The notes below the pieces were generated by a model, which saw only the letters and a list, made by a program, of their open reading frames with translations, did not search any database and was not told where the DNA came from. From contig NZ_JARUBJ010000002.1 in NCBI RefSeq assembly GCF_029626145.1, forward strand, positions 2,138,501 through 2,202,500: 64,000 nucleotides of DNA, given 5' to 3'. The translations under genes were made by a program, and so were the position numbers. Below, in pieces: positions 62,007-64,000 of this stretch. The first letter of the stretch is position 1. Each line of letters begins with the position of its first letter. This stretch comes from Micromonospora sp. WMMD961 (lineage in GTDB: Bacteria > Actinomycetota > Actinomycetes > Mycobacteriales > Micromonosporaceae).

Positions 62007-62804
62007 ATGAGCACTCCGGTACCAACCAGCGGCATCGAGCAATCCGCGATACACGTTCACGGCCTGGAAAAGGCTTTCGGGCAGGTGACGGTGCTGCGCG
62101 GCGTGGGCTTAGACGTGGCGCGGGGCAGCATCTTCGCCCTGCTCGGCTCCAACGGGGCGGGCAAGACCACGGTGGTGAAGATCCTGTCCACGCTACTCAG
62201 GGCGGACGCCGGGACCGCCCGGGTCAACGGCTTCGACGTCGCGGCGCAGGCTGCCGAGGTGCGCGAGTCGATCAGTCTCACCGGGCAGTTCGCGGCGGTC
62301 GACGAGATCCTCACCGGACGCGAGAACCTCGTCCTGGTCGCCAAGCTCAGGCACCGCAAGAGCCCGGGCGCCATCGCGGACGACCTACTGCGCCGCTTCT
62401 CGTTGACCGAGGCGGGCAGCCGGCGGGTGGCGACGTACTCCGGTGGCATGCGCCGCCGTTTGGACATCGCGATGAGTCTCATCGGCAACCCACCGGTGAT
62501 CTTCCTCGACGAGCCGACAACCGGGCTGGACCCGGAGGCACGCATCGAGGTGTGGCGGGCCGTCAAGGACTTGGCCGAGGACGGTACGACCGTACTACTC
62601 ACCACCCAGTACCTCGACGAGGCGGAGCACCTCGCCGACCGGATCGCGATCCTGCACGAGGGCCGCATCATCGTGAACGGCACCCTCGACGAACTCAAGC
62701 AACTCCTCCCACCCGCGACGATCGAGTACGTCGAGAAGCAGCCGAGCCTGGAGGACGTCTTCCTCACCCTCGTAGGTGCAAAGAAGGACAAGGAACAGCG
62801 ATGA
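62007..62804 (+). CDS. ABC transporter ATP-binding protein, drug-export (DrrA) type
   Basis: The 265-residue protein has Walker A GSNGAGKTT, Q-loop SLTGQFAAVDEILTGRENL, signature YSGGMRRRL, Walker B VIFLDEPTTGLDPEA and the H-loop as TTQYLDEAEHLAD. A Gln-Tyr replaces the usual His at the switch position, as is normal for DrrA-like ATPases. It powers the ABC-2 permease whose ATG overlaps its stop. The export substrate is unknown and may be a lipophilic drug. Confidence 0.93.
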   Translation: MSTPVPTSGIEQSAIHVHGLEKAFGQVTVLRGVGLDVARGSIFALLGSNGAGKTTVVKILSTLLRADAGTARVNGFDVAAQAAEVRESISLTGQFAAVDEILTGRENLVLVAKLRHRKSPGAIADDLLRRFSLTEAGSRRVATYSGGMRRRLDIAMSLIGNPPVIFLDEPTTGLDPEARIEVWRAVKDLAEDGTTVLLTTQYLDEAEHLADRIAILHEGRIIVNGTLDELKQLLPPATIEYVEKQPSLEDVFLTLVGAKKDKEQR

Positions 62805-63562
62805 ACAAGCACTTTTTCGGCGACACCGTCGTTCTCCTGGGACGCTCGCTGCGCCACATCGCCCGCAGCCCGGACACCATCATCACCACCGCGATCATGC
62901 CGATCGCCTTCATGCTGCTCTTCGTCTACGTCTTCGGGGGCGCGATCGAGACCGGCACCGACTCGTACGTGAACTACCTGCTGCCCGGAATTATGGTCAT
63001 CACGATCGCCTCAGGCATCTCCTATACCGCGTTCCGGCTCTTCCAGGACATGCAGGGCGGCATCTTCGAACGGTTCCAGTCCATGCCGATCGCCCGTTCG
63101 TCCGTGCTGTGGGCGCACGTCCTGACCTCACTGGTCGCCAACCTGATCTCGCTCGTCGTCGTCATCGGCGTCGCCCTGATCATGGGCTTTCGCGCGGGGG
63201 TGGGCGTGCTGGGGTGGTTGGCGGTCGCCGGCATTCTGCTTCTGCTCACCCTGGCGCTGACCTGGGTCGCCGTGATCCCCGGGCTCACCGCGAAGACGGT
63301 GGACGGAGCGGGCGCGTTCTCGTACCCGCTGATCTTCCTGCCGTTCGTCAGCTCGGCCTTCGTGCCCACCGAGTCCATGCCCGGCCCGGTGCGTGCCTTC
63401 GCCGAACACCAGCCGGTGACCTCCATCGTCAACGCGATCCGGGACCTGTTCGCGCGACAGCCGGTCGGCACCGACATCTGGATCGCCCTCGCCTGGTGCG
63501 TCGGCATCCTCGTCCTCGCGTATCTGTTCGCCAACGTCACCTACCGTCGCAGGATCTCGTGA
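62801..63562 (+). CDS. ABC-2 type transporter permease (DrrB-like)
   Basis: The 253-residue protein has six membrane helices and the ABC-2 signature region (FVSSAFVPTESMPGPVRAFA; NAIRDLFARQP). It forms the export channel with the preceding ATPase (ATGA overlap). An early GGIFERFQSMPIARS loop matches the coupling helix of DrrB-type permeases. Confidence 0.93.
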   Translation: MNKHFFGDTVVLLGRSLRHIARSPDTIITTAIMPIAFMLLFVYVFGGAIETGTDSYVNYLLPGIMVITIASGISYTAFRLFQDMQGGIFERFQSMPIARSSVLWAHVLTSLVANLISLVVVIGVALIMGFRAGVGVLGWLAVAGILLLLTLALTWVAVIPGLTAKTVDGAGAFSYPLIFLPFVSSAFVPTESMPGPVRAFAEHQPVTSIVNAIRDLFARQPVGTDIWIALAWCVGILVLAYLFANVTYRRRIS

Positions 63563-63604
63563 GCTGGCGTACCGGACAGGGTGGGTGAGAGCAGGATTCA
63601 GGGC

Positions 63605-64000
63605 ATGCTGACGATCAGTCAACTGGCCGCGTACGCGGGCGTCACGGTGCGAGCCGTGCGGCACTATCACCAGATCGGGCTTCTACGCGAGCCGGAGCGC
63701 GACGCGTCGGGCTACCGCCGCTACGGTGCCTCGGCGGTCGTGTCCCTGATCAAGATCCGCACTCTCGCCGACGCTGGCGTGCCGCTGTCGAAGATCAGCC
63801 AGTTGCTCGACGCCGATGCGGCGGCCTTCTCCGAGGCGGTGCAGCGGATCGACCAGCGCCTGTGCGAGGACATCGAGCGGCTGGAGGCCAGTCGCCGGCA
63901 GATCGCGCAGCTCAGCGCCGGGGACAGTCTGTCGCTGCCCTCGGAGGTGGTCGGGTACCTCGATCGGCTTCGGGCCATCGGGGTGTCGGAGCGGCTGGTG
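63605..64000 (+). CDS. MerR-family transcriptional regulator, 3' end outside window
   Basis: The 132 visible residues begin MLTISQLAAYAGVTVRAVRHYH, the MerR winged helix, with GLLREPERDASGYRRYG and a following dimerisation coiled-coil (AFSEAVQRIDQRLCEDIERL). The effector domain is cut by the window edge. It lies 42 bases after the exporter genes and probably activates them through the palindrome at 61974-61988. Confidence 0.92.
   Translation, partial: MLTISQLAAYAGVTVRAVRHYHQIGLLREPERDASGYRRYGASAVVSLIKIRTLADAGVPLSKISQLLDADAAAFSEAVQRIDQRLCEDIERLEASRRQIAQLSAGDSLSLPSEVVGYLDRLRAIGVSERLV

Overview
The window is high-GC actinobacterial DNA with GTG, TTG and probably CTG starts, strong GGAGG ribosome sites and many overlapping stop/start codons. 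SsgA-like, DivIVA-domain, Spo0M and Scr1/DUF397 proteins, ECF sigma factors and secreted polysaccharide hydrolases point to a sporulating filamentous actinomycete. Gene content and the palindromic intergenic repeats fit Micromonospora or a close relative. The genus is an inference.

1-45 kb looks like stable chromosome. 1-5.4 kb is a co-directional run: an HTH protein cut by the left edge, a Clp N-domain protein, a lipid kinase, a BrkB-type membrane protein, a double PAP2 phosphatase and an endonuclease/exonuclease/phosphatase-family enzyme. 5.4-11 kb has an F420-dependent oxidoreductase, a secreted GH5 mannanase with CBM2, a secreted trypsin-fold protein that has lost its catalytic His and Ser, and an SMR transporter. 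11.1-11.7 kb is a repeat-rich block with 29-bp inverted ends and two minisatellites. 11.7-22 kb carries an ECF42-type sigma factor with its YCII partner, then a galactoside locus: ABC importer (lipoprotein and two permeases), GH36 alpha-galactosidase, divergent GH42 beta-galactosidase and a DeoR-type regulator. With the mannanase this could form a galactomannan-to-galactose route. 22-45 kb holds small regulatory and envelope genes: Scr1/DUF397 pair, HEAT protein, Spo0M, double GDPD phosphodiesterase, HelD/HelR-type RNA polymerase recycling ATPase, SGNH hydrolase, two-component system beside an RseB/LolA-like protein, TPR/FN3 protein, MarR/VOC pair, Rrf2 and AraC regulators, SDR, SsgA-like protein and a PGPGW membrane protein.

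45-61 kb is an accessory region starting at a tRNA-Val(CAC) gene. The 3' half of the tRNA is repeated exactly (50 bp) at 51.3 kb. Paired GGGAGCAG repeats lie beside both copies and recur at 51.2, 56.1 and 56.4 kb. This is the architecture of tandem integrative elements at a tRNA, but no integrase is visible. The segment holds a 5'-truncated RHS protein with a low-GC variable C-terminus and a small membrane-anchored protein behind it (candidate toxin-immunity pair), an LRR protein, hypothetical genes, PadR/PspC and sigma/CU044_5270 pairs, and several decaying genes: a frameshifted S1-domain gene, a frameshifted hypothetical, an IS110 remnant, genes without start codons, and a duplicated TPR-regulator fragment. 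61.4-64 kb returns to intact genes: a membrane protein and a drug-type ABC exporter behind a MerR-type promoter, with the MerR gene running off the right edge.
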